In this document: positions 1 to 8,422 of the stretch, in pieces
Position numbering within the stretch: position 1 is the first letter of the stretch
How the letters are laid out: each line of letters starts with the position of its first letter
Source: an uncultured Prevotellaceae bacterium
GTDB taxonomy: Bacteria > Bacteroidota > Bacteroidia > Bacteroidales > Bacteroidaceae
NCBI GenBank assembly: GCA_902761605.1
Contig: CACWLC010000001.1
Location: 1 to 64,000, forward strand
Direction of reading: 5' to 3'
Length of the DNA stretch: 64,000 nt
Notes under the pieces: generated by a model
What the model was told of the DNA's origin: nothing
Seen by the model: only the letters and a program-made list of their open reading frames with translations
Database searches by the model: none
Program-made: the position numbers and the translations under genes

Positions 1-51
1 CATATTTTAGTTTATAATGTAGCTGATAGTGCTTATATATTCGGACAGATT

Positions 52-304
52 TCACAATTTTATGAGTTTCTTGACTATCTTCTGCTGTTCATCTTTGATT
101 TCGCAAATCAGTTCCTGGATTTCTTTAATCTGCGGGTAAAGGAGATTGCTATAATAGAATTGATCCAATTTACCAATAATGGCAAGTTCATTTGCTCGCT
201 TGACAACCTTGTTCAGTTTTCCGAGTTGCGAGGACTATGATAAGTGAGAGCAGCAAGGGCGTAAGCTCCATCTTGATAGTAAGACCAGAGATGCTACTCA
301 CCAT
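52..304 (-). other. Small ORFs or gene debris, unrecognised
   Basis: Two overlapping minus-strand reading frames are visible. One runs 304 to 188 from an ATG (38 residues) and has a hydrophobic stretch. The other is open from about 234 to the stop at 52-54; it encodes about 60 residues, has no ATG and looks like a charged helical or coiled-coil tail. Joined by a frame change they would read as a membrane segment followed by a coiled coil, so this may be a broken small membrane-protein gene. It lies downstream of the mutarotase gene on the same strand. I recognise no family, and the rest of positions 1-364 shows nothing clear. Confidence 0.25.
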
Positions 305-364
305 TGGGGTCAGCCAACAGGTAACGGCTATTGTTACAATTGTAGCAATCTTGTCTTGTCAGAA

Positions 365-742
365 TTAGTAGAGATAGAACATCCTGTCCATCATCTGCCA
401 TTTCTCGTCGCTTGTGGCTCCTTCGGCACATTGCTGGAAGATGGCCATATAGTCTTCCCACTCCTGTTGACGGGGGAGTGTGGCCAGACGAGCCATCGCA
501 GAGTCCCAGTCAAAGTCGAGGCCCGTCTCTACAATCATTACCAGGCGAGTGCCAAGGATGAATATCTGCATATCCAGAATACCCACCTCGCTAATTCCGT
601 CGCGAATCTCCTGCCATGACTCTTCCTTAGTGTGGCGACGACGATACTCTGCTATCAACTCCGGATCGTCCTTCAGATCCATCGTCTGGACATACCGCTT
701 TACAGGCTGCCCGTAGTCTTTTACATGAAATCCGTTTGTCAT
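365..742 (-). CDS. L-rhamnose mutarotase family protein (DUF718)
   Basis: This 125-residue protein matches the RhaM/DUF718 mutarotases, which interconvert alpha and beta anomers of L-rhamnose or, in some members, L-fucose in the cytoplasm. The family signature is the Y-x-x-x-H region near the N-terminus (YRRRH, about residues 32-36), where the family's active-site Tyr and His lie. The C-terminus ends in a family-like aromatic tail (MFYLY). Length is slightly above the usual 104-115 because of an N-terminal extension. It starts 12 bp after the histidine kinase gene on the same strand, so the two are probably co-transcribed. No rhamnose catabolic genes are nearby, so the substrate (rhamnose or fucose) is open. 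Confidence 0.8.
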   Translation of the reverse strand: MTNGFHVKDYGQPVKRYVQTMDLKDDPELIAEYRRRHTKEESWQEIRDGISEVGILDMQIFILGTRLVMIVETGLDFDWDSAMARLATLPRQQEWEDYMAIFQQCAEGATSDEKWQMMDRMFYLY

Positions 743-754
743 TCTTATCTGATA

Positions 755-2818
755 TTATTTAATGTCTCTTCGAAGAGGCAATGTCATCACAAATCTTGCT
801 CCGTCGGTATAGCTGGTATCCAACATGATATCGCCACCCATACGACGCACCAGCGTACGGGCAATGGTGAGTCCGATACCCGTTCCATTCGAATACTCGT
901 CGAGCTGAACAAACTCTTGGAAGATGTTCTCAGCCTGCTCTGAAGGGATGCCGATGCCTGTGTCTTCAAGAGCGAAAACCACCTTCTGCTCATTAACATC
1001 GATACTCAAGAGAGCATGTGCCTTTTCACCGCTCTTGATTGTCTTGAGCTGGGTAAACTTGATGGCATTATCGAGCAACTGATTGAGTGCCTTTACGGCC
1101 ATCGTCTTATTGGTGACAAAGCTAAGCGCCTCGGCCTCAGATGATAATTTCAACTGGAAATCGAGATGGGTAGCTTTCTGAATACCGCTCTCCTCTATCG
1201 CCTGGCGGGCAACATCGGCTGGGGCAACAGTCTCGCTACTCTCGATATCGACATTGCTATAAACCATACTCAGGTCGAGGAACTTTGATACCAGATGGGT
1301 TATTCGTTCGCTGTTATCAACTATCTTATGACAGATGTCCTGCAATTCGTCATAGTTGATTTCAATATCCCAGTTGGCCAGCACCTGACTGAATCCGGAA
1401 AGGATATTTAGAGGTGTGCGCACCTCGTGGGAAATCTCCTGAATGAACTTGGTCTTCATGCGCGACGACTCCTCTGCACGCTCATTGGCCAAGATGAGCT
1501 GGCGGTTCGACTCATTGAGCTTCTTATATGCCTTGCGATGCTGAACAATATATATTGTGACGAAGGTAATAAAGATAGCCATAATGATGATCAATGCTAT
1601 CAGTCGCTGATGTGACAATTCAGCTCGCTGCTCGGCTATCTGGCGCTCCTTGCCCTCAGTATCGTAAACGGTAGTCAGCAGGTCGGCATCGATTATCTTC
1701 TGTCTGATAAGTGCCGAGTCATAGTATTCCGCAACCAAAGAAGCTGCACGTAAGGCAGAATCCCTTTTGCCAGCCAGAAGGTTTGCACAATATTTGGGCA
1801 GTAAGAATCGCCCGATATTCTCAAGATCGGCCTTATAGCCGCCAGTCTTAAGAAATTTATCCAACAGCTCGTAATTCTTTGCTGCCTCACTATAGCGATG
1901 AGTCTGCATGAGATACTCATTACTCTTGATGATATTCTCCAATTGATTGGCAGTGTTCGTCGACAGATAGTCGCTGAAAGCCTGCTCTGCATCCTTACTT
2001 CTGCCCTGAGCATGAGCCAACAGCGCCTTGCTATAGCTGATTTCCGCCTTCATCTCGTCCATGAATATCGAGTCGCGCTGGGGATGATTGCAGGCAGCGG
2101 AGTAGATGGAATCCTGAATCTGCACCCAAGGCTCAGCCTCACGATACCGATGGGTGTGGATATATGCCGTTGCTATCGCATTCATAGTCTTCTGGCACTC
2201 ACGATAATCCAACGGATCCTTAAAATTAGCCAGACGAGTGCGCACTCCTTGCAGCGATTTCTGGAAATTGTAGGCTGCTGAATCAACATGCTCCATATAC
2301 AGATAGCACTCGCCGATGATCTGAGCGATGTCATGATGGTTGGCAAACGAATTATAGCCTACACTCCTGAGTTTCTTATCTGCCTCACGAGCCTCGCGCA
2401 GAGCTCTGTCATAGCGTCGCATATCGCAGAGCAGGCGAACGTAGTTGTTGTAGGAATAGACATAGGCTTCGAGGTCGGCCTGAGTGGAGAGATCGTTGAC
2501 ATTGATTTCGCTAAGTTGTTGGTAGAGAGGCAGGGATGTGCTCTGCTGACCCATCATATTGTAGCCAATCGTGCGATAGAAGATGGTCTTCGCCAACGAT
2601 AATTCGCCGATTTTCTCCAGGCTGTCGATAGCTGCATGCATGCGAGGCATGTCGCGAGAGTCGCTGATTTCTGATACGATAGAGTCGGCACGGGTGATAC
2701 CCTCCGCCTCGAAGAAAGCATCATTGTCTATCTCCGCTGGCTGCTTCTTATGCGAACAACCAGTCAATGCCACTATACAGGTTAAGGCGATGATTAATGG
2801 TAATAATTGTTTTTTCAT
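755..2818 (-). CDS. TPR-containing sensor histidine kinase with lipoprotein-like N-terminus
   Basis: This 687-residue membrane sensor kinase begins with a signal sequence ending in a lipobox-like LTGC (Cys21). Residues about 40-400 are alpha-helical TPR-like repeats, presumably periplasmic. A transmembrane helix follows at about 406-426, then a short coiled coil, a HisKA domain with the phospho-acceptor His464 (SHEVRTPL), and a HATPase_c domain with the N box (LLDNAIKF) and G boxes (EDTGIGIP, GTGIGL). There is no receiver or DNA-binding domain and no response regulator gene next to it, so the partner lies elsewhere. It has its own -7 element at 2892-2899 and is followed by the mutarotase gene. 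TPR kinases of this plan are common in Bacteroidota; the ligand is unknown. Confidence 0.85.
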   Translation of the reverse strand: MKKQLLPLIIALTCIVALTGCSHKKQPAEIDNDAFFEAEGITRADSIVSEISDSRDMPRMHAAIDSLEKIGELSLAKTIFYRTIGYNMMGQQSTSLPLYQQLSEINVNDLSTQADLEAYVYSYNNYVRLLCDMRRYDRALREAREADKKLRSVGYNSFANHHDIAQIIGECYLYMEHVDSAAYNFQKSLQGVRTRLANFKDPLDYRECQKTMNAIATAYIHTHRYREAEPWVQIQDSIYSAACNHPQRDSIFMDEMKAEISYSKALLAHAQGRSKDAEQAFSDYLSTNTANQLENIIKSNEYLMQTHRYSEAAKNYELLDKFLKTGGYKADLENIGRFLLPKYCANLLAGKRDSALRAASLVAEYYDSALIRQKIIDADLLTTVYDTEGKERQIAEQRAELSHQRLIALIIIMAIFITFVTIYIVQHRKAYKKLNESNRQLILANERAEESSRMKTKFIQEISHEVRTPLNILSGFSQVLANWDIEINYDELQDICHKIVDNSERITHLVSKFLDLSMVYSNVDIESSETVAPADVARQAIEESGIQKATHLDFQLKLSSEAEALSFVTNKTMAVKALNQLLDNAIKFTQLKTIKSGEKAHALLSIDVNEQKVVFALEDTGIGIPSEQAENIFQEFVQLDEYSNGTGIGLTIARTLVRRMGGDIMLDTSYTDGARFVMTLPLRRDIK

Positions 2819-2891
2819 TTATTCTTCGCTAGGCATTGCAGAATCTTTTTATTACGACTTTTTCCGTTACGACTCTTTTCGTAGTCACTTG

Positions 2892-2899
2892 CAAAGATA
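2892..2899 (-). promoter_or_regulatory. -7 element for the histidine kinase gene
   Basis: The minus strand reads TATCTTTG, an exact match to the Bacteroidota -7 consensus TAnnTTTG, 73 bp before the kinase start codon. Confidence 0.6.
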
Positions 2900-2956
2900 A
2901 GGATTTTATTTTAAACGAACAAGAAAATCGAGGATTTTATTACTCTTTTGTAATTT

Positions 2957-5599
2957 TCACTTCACCACCACCTTCTTGCCATCGATGATGTTGATGCCCT
3001 TCTGGGGCTTTGAGAGTCGCTGGCCTGAAAGGTTGTAGATGATAGCATGGTGAGATTCATCCGACTTGATGCTGTTGATGGCTGTCGATGAAATCTTCTC
3101 CAATTTGAAGTTGTCGAAGTTTACCCAGGTCGCTGTGGTATTCTCAACCTTAAATCCAATCTTTATTTGCGACTCTTCAGCGACGTTGAAATCGAAACTG
3201 AAGCTGTTGATACCACCTTTCCCAACCAATTCTTTCGTATTGCTTCCTGCAACGAGGTAGAGACCTTTGCTATTTGCATCTGATACGCAATCGACGCTTA
3301 GGCGGTAATCTCCAGCAGGAAGTATAGGGAACTGCACAACCTCTTGATTAGCGATAGGCTCTCCTGTCCACTCAAATTCACAGTAGTTACTCAGCACATC
3401 CCAAGTATTCTCTTTCCATCGTGCTGTTCCATTAGTATTGGTCCAGCCAGATAAATTGCGGTCGAACGAGGGATTGAAGAGATAAAAATATGTAACATCG
3501 CCTTGAATGTCGAACTTTGGCCTTTCCATCACAAATAAATATCCGTTGACAAAAGTCGCATCTTGGTTAGTTACTGTACCTCTTTCTATCGTGATCGGAT
3601 AAGTTCCTACTCGCGAAGAACTGCTGGCAGTAGTTGATAGCTTTGGAACGCCATTAATCGCTGGCAACGAAGTGGAAAATGTCAAGGCTGGCACTTCGTC
3701 ACCTTGATACATCACCTTGTTATCAGCATACACTCGTGTAGGAATCTGATAACAAACTGGCGTTACGCCATCATTACTAAGAAACACCCGTTTGATAGAC
3801 ACAGCTCCCAACTCACCATTCATCCATATGTCCAAATGGCAGATATGTGTCAAGTCCAGCGGTTCGCCGTTTTGCTTGTGAAGTGTCTGGAGATTAATCA
3901 CCATTTCCGTTGCATCATTGAATGGAAACCCGATACCTCCTATATCGTCATTCCATGCTTGATTCTCATCCGACTCATTTATATCATCTGTTATATGCAA
4001 CGTTGCCCAGCTTTGTTGCTCATGATTGAGTTGCACGATGAGGTATTTGTAAAATGAAAAATCCTGCCCACCAACATAAGACCAGCCTCCTGAGCCACAA
4101 CCCTCAGATCTGAATGTTCCTGTGTTCTCGTCGAATGAGCCTTTTGCGTCAAGAGCAAACAGATCTAGAACGAACCCCTCTTTTGTTAGTGGAAACAATG
4201 TATTAGTAACTTCGAATTCACGACTGAATGTCTGCCCAGTGCCATCTGTATATTTCACAGTAACAACAGTCGTTCCTTCTTTCATCCCTTTGAAGACTCC
4301 ATGTGTAATGGAAAGCACACTCTCGTCTGCAATGGAGTATTCTGCATCGCCTGCAACATTCCAAGTCATGCCGTTAGTAAATTCTGCCATGATTTTTGCA
4401 AGCGCTTTCTCCCCTGGCGCAAGAACCGTAGGAAAGAAATCAAATGATACTTTCTTTGCCTTTAGCTGACTTGTGGGAATTATCTTGGTCTTGGAATATT
4501 CGTTCCACCATTGAAACATCGGCAGGAAACAAACCTCAGGATCATTCGAAACTTTCGCCTTATCGCTCTGTGATGACTGATTAACTAAATAGTAATAGTC
4601 CTCGCGAGGTTCGAAACAATTCCAACTTACATTACCGATTTCATCAACAACACTTTTAAGGGGAGCACCAAAATTACTGGTTTGGGCCCAATTATTAATC
4701 ACATCGTCGTCACCATATCCCCACGCACATTCAGTAATGATAATCGGTGCCATATATGATATAGGAAACACTTCATTTTCCCAGTGTTCGCGTACATCCG
4801 TTCTTGGATAGCTATGAACAGCATAACCAATATTGTTACCAATAATAGGATAGTCTGTATATCCAGAATATAAGGTTTGCCACCTAAAACCTGATATATA
4901 TATGATGTTATCGCATTTGGAGCGAATCATGTCGACAATAGGCTGCCAATAGTCCCTTGCCTCTTTAAACACAGAACTATTCTTTGCTATTGATAAATAT
5001 TGGAAATAATCATTGTCTCCTTGTCGGCAATTAATATACACTGGTTCATTGGCCAATTCAAACATCACACCAGGGTTATTTCGAATACGCGGATGGCTGC
5101 TGATATAGTTCCACATTAAGAGATTCAGCTCTTGATTCTTATCTCCCACTTCTATTGTTGGCGGTGTACCCTGCTGTAGCCATAGCAAGGTATATATACC
5201 CTTTTCATGGTAATACTCTATCAGTGGAAGAAAAAGTTCCTCGAAATATTTCTTAAATCGTTCAAAATCAATAGTCCCCGATTGGTTAATAATGTCATCA
5301 CTAAACCAATAAGCGTCCAATCCAAATCTTACATAGTCAATCTTCCAGTCTGATGCTAACAGACGGTCTATTGCAGCCTTCTTGTTCTTCAGACATGTAG
5401 CCACATCAAATCCCTCCCAAGTATATTCCTCTGCCTGAAACCATGGATCCAAGACAGCCATATACCCGTGGAGTGTCACTATGTCACCTCTTGAGTTCTT
5501 CAGATAACGTCCGTCAACATGCAGCGGTTCTAATCCCTCCGCCATAATGCCCTGCGAGAATAGCAGGATGAATAGAATTGATAATAGTCTTATGTTCAT
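2957..5599 (-). CDS. Secreted multidomain GH5 glycosidase (cellulase/mannanase type)
   Basis: This 880-residue exported enzyme has a signal peptide (1-20) and a GH5 barrel at about 25-370. The acid/base is Glu185 in ANEP and the nucleophile is Glu290 in IITE, the usual GH5 pair. A bacterial Ig-like domain follows (about 385-465), then a beta-sandwich region (about 470-615), a region resembling MBG/Ig folds (about 620-700), a carbohydrate-binding-like sandwich (about 710-835), and a Por-type C-terminal sorting tail (about 838-880) with YNLSGQRL and a final KKVVVK. The tail implies export by the type IX system and display on or release from the cell surface. GH5 covers endoglucanase, mannanase and other activities, so the substrate cannot be fixed by eye. 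It is a single-gene unit with its own promoter. Confidence 0.82.
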   Translation of the reverse strand: MNIRLLSILFILLFSQGIMAEGLEPLHVDGRYLKNSRGDIVTLHGYMAVLDPWFQAEEYTWEGFDVATCLKNKKAAIDRLLASDWKIDYVRFGLDAYWFSDDIINQSGTIDFERFKKYFEELFLPLIEYYHEKGIYTLLWLQQGTPPTIEVGDKNQELNLLMWNYISSHPRIRNNPGVMFELANEPVYINCRQGDNDYFQYLSIAKNSSVFKEARDYWQPIVDMIRSKCDNIIYISGFRWQTLYSGYTDYPIIGNNIGYAVHSYPRTDVREHWENEVFPISYMAPIIITECAWGYGDDDVINNWAQTSNFGAPLKSVVDEIGNVSWNCFEPREDYYYLVNQSSQSDKAKVSNDPEVCFLPMFQWWNEYSKTKIIPTSQLKAKKVSFDFFPTVLAPGEKALAKIMAEFTNGMTWNVAGDAEYSIADESVLSITHGVFKGMKEGTTVVTVKYTDGTGQTFSREFEVTNTLFPLTKEGFVLDLFALDAKGSFDENTGTFRSEGCGSGGWSYVGGQDFSFYKYLIVQLNHEQQSWATLHITDDINESDENQAWNDDIGGIGFPFNDATEMVINLQTLHKQNGEPLDLTHICHLDIWMNGELGAVSIKRVFLSNDGVTPVCYQIPTRVYADNKVMYQGDEVPALTFSTSLPAINGVPKLSTTASSSSRVGTYPITIERGTVTNQDATFVNGYLFVMERPKFDIQGDVTYFYLFNPSFDRNLSGWTNTNGTARWKENTWDVLSNYCEFEWTGEPIANQEVVQFPILPAGDYRLSVDCVSDANSKGLYLVAGSNTKELVGKGGINSFSFDFNVAEESQIKIGFKVENTTATWVNFDNFKLEKISSTAINSIKSDESHHAIIYNLSGQRLSKPQKGINIIDGKKVVVK

Positions 5600-5626
5600 T
5601 GTTAGGTCTTGCTACTTTTTTCGTGG

Positions 5627-5634
5627 CAAAATTA
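5627..5634 (-). promoter_or_regulatory. -7 element for the GH5 gene
   Basis: The minus strand reads TAATTTTG (TAnnTTTG), 27 bp before the start codon. Confidence 0.55.
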
Positions 5635-5685
5635 AGCAAAAAAGCCGAAAGTTCCAAATTTATTTGCGCCTTTTGCAATAAACAA

Positions 5686-5710
5686 GGGGATGACCATCGC
5701 GGCCACCCCC
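5686..5710 (-). terminator. Probable terminator after the DUF3987 gene
   Basis: The minus-strand hairpin GGGGGTGGCC-gcgat-GGTCATCCCC has ten pairs, two of them G-U, and is followed by TTGTTTATTG. It begins 11 bp after the stop codon at 5722. Confidence 0.55.
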
Positions 5711-5721
5711 TCATACTTTAC

Positions 5722-8043
5722 TTAGACAGCAGACAGATATTTCAACTTCTTATAATAATTATCTGTCACAACTGTCACAAAGCCTCGAGCCTTCCATTGG
5801 CGAAGCTGGGCATCGGCACCATCCTCCTTCATTCCACACATCAGGCGAGCCGTCTCCAGATCCTTCAGCGTGAAGGTGTCAGGAACCATTGTCAACATGT
5901 TCCTTGGGCCACGATGATTGTCTGAGTAATCCTCATCTCCCTCGAGCATATAGCCGAAGAAGTTCATCTTGCACCAGAGGTCATGCTGAAGCGACCAGCG
6001 TATGAACGACTCGATGCTCTTCTCCCACTTACATCCATTGGCCACATAGAGCACACAGGCCTTCAGCCAAGCAATCACACAGGCTCGGTGTGAGAGGTCA
6101 TCAAATGCACGACTCTGTGATAGCACTGCGATGTCCTGACACTCCTTCTGCAACTTCTTTGCCAGCCTTGTGGCCTGAGGACAATCTATCAAGCCTCGAG
6201 CTGCATTGAGGTTCTGGATATAAGGCTTCAAGGCCTCATCGAAAGCGGCATCATACTCACCATAGACCAGCTGTTCTGCTCCAATCTCACGCTGTGGAAT
6301 AGTGCAGAAGTTGACTCGCTGAACAGGACCATCGCTGACCACGCTTTTGAAATACTGGCGACCTTTCCTTATGGTGGTACAAGCATTCCAGTTGAAGCGC
6401 AGGGTGACAGTCTTGGTTACAGACTGGGTTCCTACACGAGTCTGGCCATAACGATTGTTTGGGTCGAATGAAAGGCACATCACGAGATACTGATGGCCAG
6501 CCTTGCCGTTACCCTTGAGGGCGTCGAACATCTGGATCTCATTGACCTTCACGTAGAGGAAATGCCCCTCTGCCTCATCCGTTCGAGTGACGAGTGCCGC
6601 ATTGGTCATATCGCCATGAATCTCCTGAATGACCAAGCCCTCAGGACGCTTGGGGCGATCCTTGTTGGCTCCCCTTGAGTTGTACTCCTCCTTCCACTCT
6701 GCCTCACGCTTCTCGTTGATGGCATCACGCTCACGGATATCGGCCATGATGTGGTCGATGGGTTCATCGATACAGCTCTTACCCGATCCCGATTCTGCCA
6801 TCAGGCAATTCATGAGCGTTGCCTCATGCACCTTCTTGTCGGTATATTTGAAGGTAGTGGCATACAAATGAGCTCCCAGCGATGGGAAGACTGCATTTGC
6901 AACAGCTGGCTTGTAAGGAGCCGGTGTCTTCGAAACGAGCAGTTTGATGAGAGCAGGCAGGTGGCTGGTCATCTCTGGTGGCTGAGGAGCATTGAAGAAG
7001 AACTCCCCATTTGCTGGAGATGTCTTCTCGGGCTTCTTGGCGCTGATGGCCGTTTCGTGCTCAAGGGCATCGAGCACATCCTGCATCGACTTAGGCATAG
7101 CCTCATAGCTGCTCTGCAGGGCACTGCGTATCTTGGCACGCTTCTCCTCCAGAGTGAATCCGTCGTAGCAGGGAATCACCTGGTCAAGCCAATTGAAGTT
7201 ACGACCGCAGATGTACTGCAAGTCACGAGCCAGCTGGTAGGTCTTAGCATCACGATCGCCAATGGTGGGCTCAAAACCATGATTATGCAACTCCCAGTAC
7301 TTCTTAATGATGTCTGGGAACTTATACCCGTGGTAGTTGTCTGGATAATGGTCCATCTTAACCTCATCTGCAACGACTGCAGGAGCAGGTGAGGATTGTG
7401 GTGCAGCGTCTTCCCAAGGGCGATAATGCTTGTTATCACTCTTGGCGCCTGCTGCCACCTCTTCACGACCCTCGCGCATGCGTACTTTTAATATATTATA
7501 CTCATGCTCGCTATCCTCGACAGTAAGACTGCTTTGGAAGATTTCGTCGTCGAGATAAACCAGATCGTAGCTACTGCCACTGGTAGAGAAGACTACACGG
7601 CCGAGATCATGACAATTAGTGTCCATCTCCATCTGGAGGATACTCGCGATACGGACCTGATTCTCAAGAATCGTCTTGCCCATTTCGCGCTTGCACACCA
7701 GATGCCAACCACCACTGACGGAGCGCTCAAGCATCATAAGACCGATTTCGGCCTTAAGCGAAAGGATCTTATCCTTTATCGCCTCTGACTGAGCGGCATC
7801 GTAGCAGTCGATGTCGTGGAAGAAACAGTCCGAGGGATGACAGCATCCGGCCACCTTCCCGTCGGGCATCAAATCATTGTAGGCAAACTGCACCAGATTG
7901 GCCTTCGCATCTGAATTACCCATACGGGCGAGTTCCAGATTTGAGAGATTGTCTGATGAGTTGCGCAAGGCAAGGAATGCCTCGCGGTTCTGTACTGTCT
8001 GGGCAACTTTGTGCCCATTCAAAATTGTGATAATCTTAATCAT
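5722..8043 (-). CDS. DUF3987/VirE N-terminal-type P-loop protein
   Basis: This 773-residue cytoplasmic protein resembles the Bacteroidota BT4734/BF3469 family: an N-terminal VirE-N/primase-like region (about 1-190) joined to a DUF3987 ATPase-like region (about 360-770). A Walker A motif is visible at 416-423 (AESGSGKS). Such proteins are found on genomic islands and next to capsule loci and resemble primase-helicases; their role is not established. Here the usual HU-like and DUF4248 neighbours are absent, and two unrecognised genes lie upstream on the same strand instead. The last codons contain a 19-bp motif (5763-5781) that recurs inverted at 10449-10467. The 5' leader is about 160 nt with a strong hairpin. 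Confidence 0.7.
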   Translation of the reverse strand: MIKIITILNGHKVAQTVQNREAFLALRNSSDNLSNLELARMGNSDAKANLVQFAYNDLMPDGKVAGCCHPSDCFFHDIDCYDAAQSEAIKDKILSLKAEIGLMMLERSVSGGWHLVCKREMGKTILENQVRIASILQMEMDTNCHDLGRVVFSTSGSSYDLVYLDDEIFQSSLTVEDSEHEYNILKVRMREGREEVAAGAKSDNKHYRPWEDAAPQSSPAPAVVADEVKMDHYPDNYHGYKFPDIIKKYWELHNHGFEPTIGDRDAKTYQLARDLQYICGRNFNWLDQVIPCYDGFTLEEKRAKIRSALQSSYEAMPKSMQDVLDALEHETAISAKKPEKTSPANGEFFFNAPQPPEMTSHLPALIKLLVSKTPAPYKPAVANAVFPSLGAHLYATTFKYTDKKVHEATLMNCLMAESGSGKSCIDEPIDHIMADIRERDAINEKREAEWKEEYNSRGANKDRPKRPEGLVIQEIHGDMTNAALVTRTDEAEGHFLYVKVNEIQMFDALKGNGKAGHQYLVMCLSFDPNNRYGQTRVGTQSVTKTVTLRFNWNACTTIRKGRQYFKSVVSDGPVQRVNFCTIPQREIGAEQLVYGEYDAAFDEALKPYIQNLNAARGLIDCPQATRLAKKLQKECQDIAVLSQSRAFDDLSHRACVIAWLKACVLYVANGCKWEKSIESFIRWSLQHDLWCKMNFFGYMLEGDEDYSDNHRGPRNMLTMVPDTFTLKDLETARLMCGMKEDGADAQLRQWKARGFVTVVTDNYYKKLKYLSAV
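5763..5781. repeat. 19-bp double GTCAC motif, copy 1 (inside CDS)
   Basis: Plus strand CTGTCACAACTGTCACAAA. The identical 19 bp occur in opposite orientation at 10449-10467, and a two-mismatch relative lies at 10565-10582. On the minus strand this copy encodes part of the C-terminus of the DUF3987 protein (FVTVVT). Confidence 0.75.
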
Positions 8044-8159
8044 AAAAGGTAATTTTTGTTTTTGGTAATAATAATAACTATGTCGGCTAAGTCACACACC
8101 AGGCCAATTCCGACTTCAACCTGGAGGATCACGAGAGAAAAGGATGTAGTTTCTTCTGG

Positions 8160-8177
8160 CCGCCAGCCTTCTGGCGG
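8160..8177 (-). promoter_or_regulatory. Leader hairpin in the DUF3987 mRNA
   Basis: A seven-pair GC-rich perfect stem with a four-base loop, about 35 nt after the predicted transcription start and 115 nt before the ATG. No T-run follows, so it is not an obvious terminator. Confidence 0.45.
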
Positions 8178-8211
8178 TTGTGGGTGTATCAACATTTCAA
8201 AGATCACGGTG

Positions 8212-8219
8212 CAAAGGTA
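8212..8219 (-). promoter_or_regulatory. -7 element for the DUF3987 gene
   Basis: The minus strand reads TACCTTTG (TAnnTTTG), 168 bp before the start codon. Confidence 0.55.
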
Positions 8220-8369
8220 ATATTCTATTGGTTACCTCCAAACTTTTAAGGAATTATTTGCGTGTTTTTTGGAGTTTTTCGTGTAAATGTTTCAGAATAT
8301 ACTGATTATCAATAAGTTACATATTGCCATTTTTCTTAAAAAAGCGCTTATTTAACACTAAAAAAATAA

Positions 8370-8400
8370 CGTTCGACTGACAATTTCCATCAATCGAACG
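8370..8400 (-). terminator. Terminator of the two-gene hypothetical operon
   Basis: The minus-strand stem CGTTCGA/TCGAACG is closed by a 17-nt loop and followed by TTATTTTTTT. It lies 22 bp after the stop codon at 8423. Confidence 0.75.
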
Positions 8401-8422
8401 CTAATCGAATTATAGTAGAATT

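Larger units (their letters stand above)
8044..8422 (-). other. Gene-free stretch: DUF3987 leader and upstream terminator
   Basis: From right to left this holds the terminator of the 349-residue protein gene (8370-8400), an AT-rich spacer, the -7 element for the DUF3987 gene (8212-8219) and a leader of roughly 160 nt. The leader contains the perfect hairpin CCGCCAG-aagg-CTGGCGG at 8160-8177. No credible coding sequence is visible. Confidence 0.6.
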
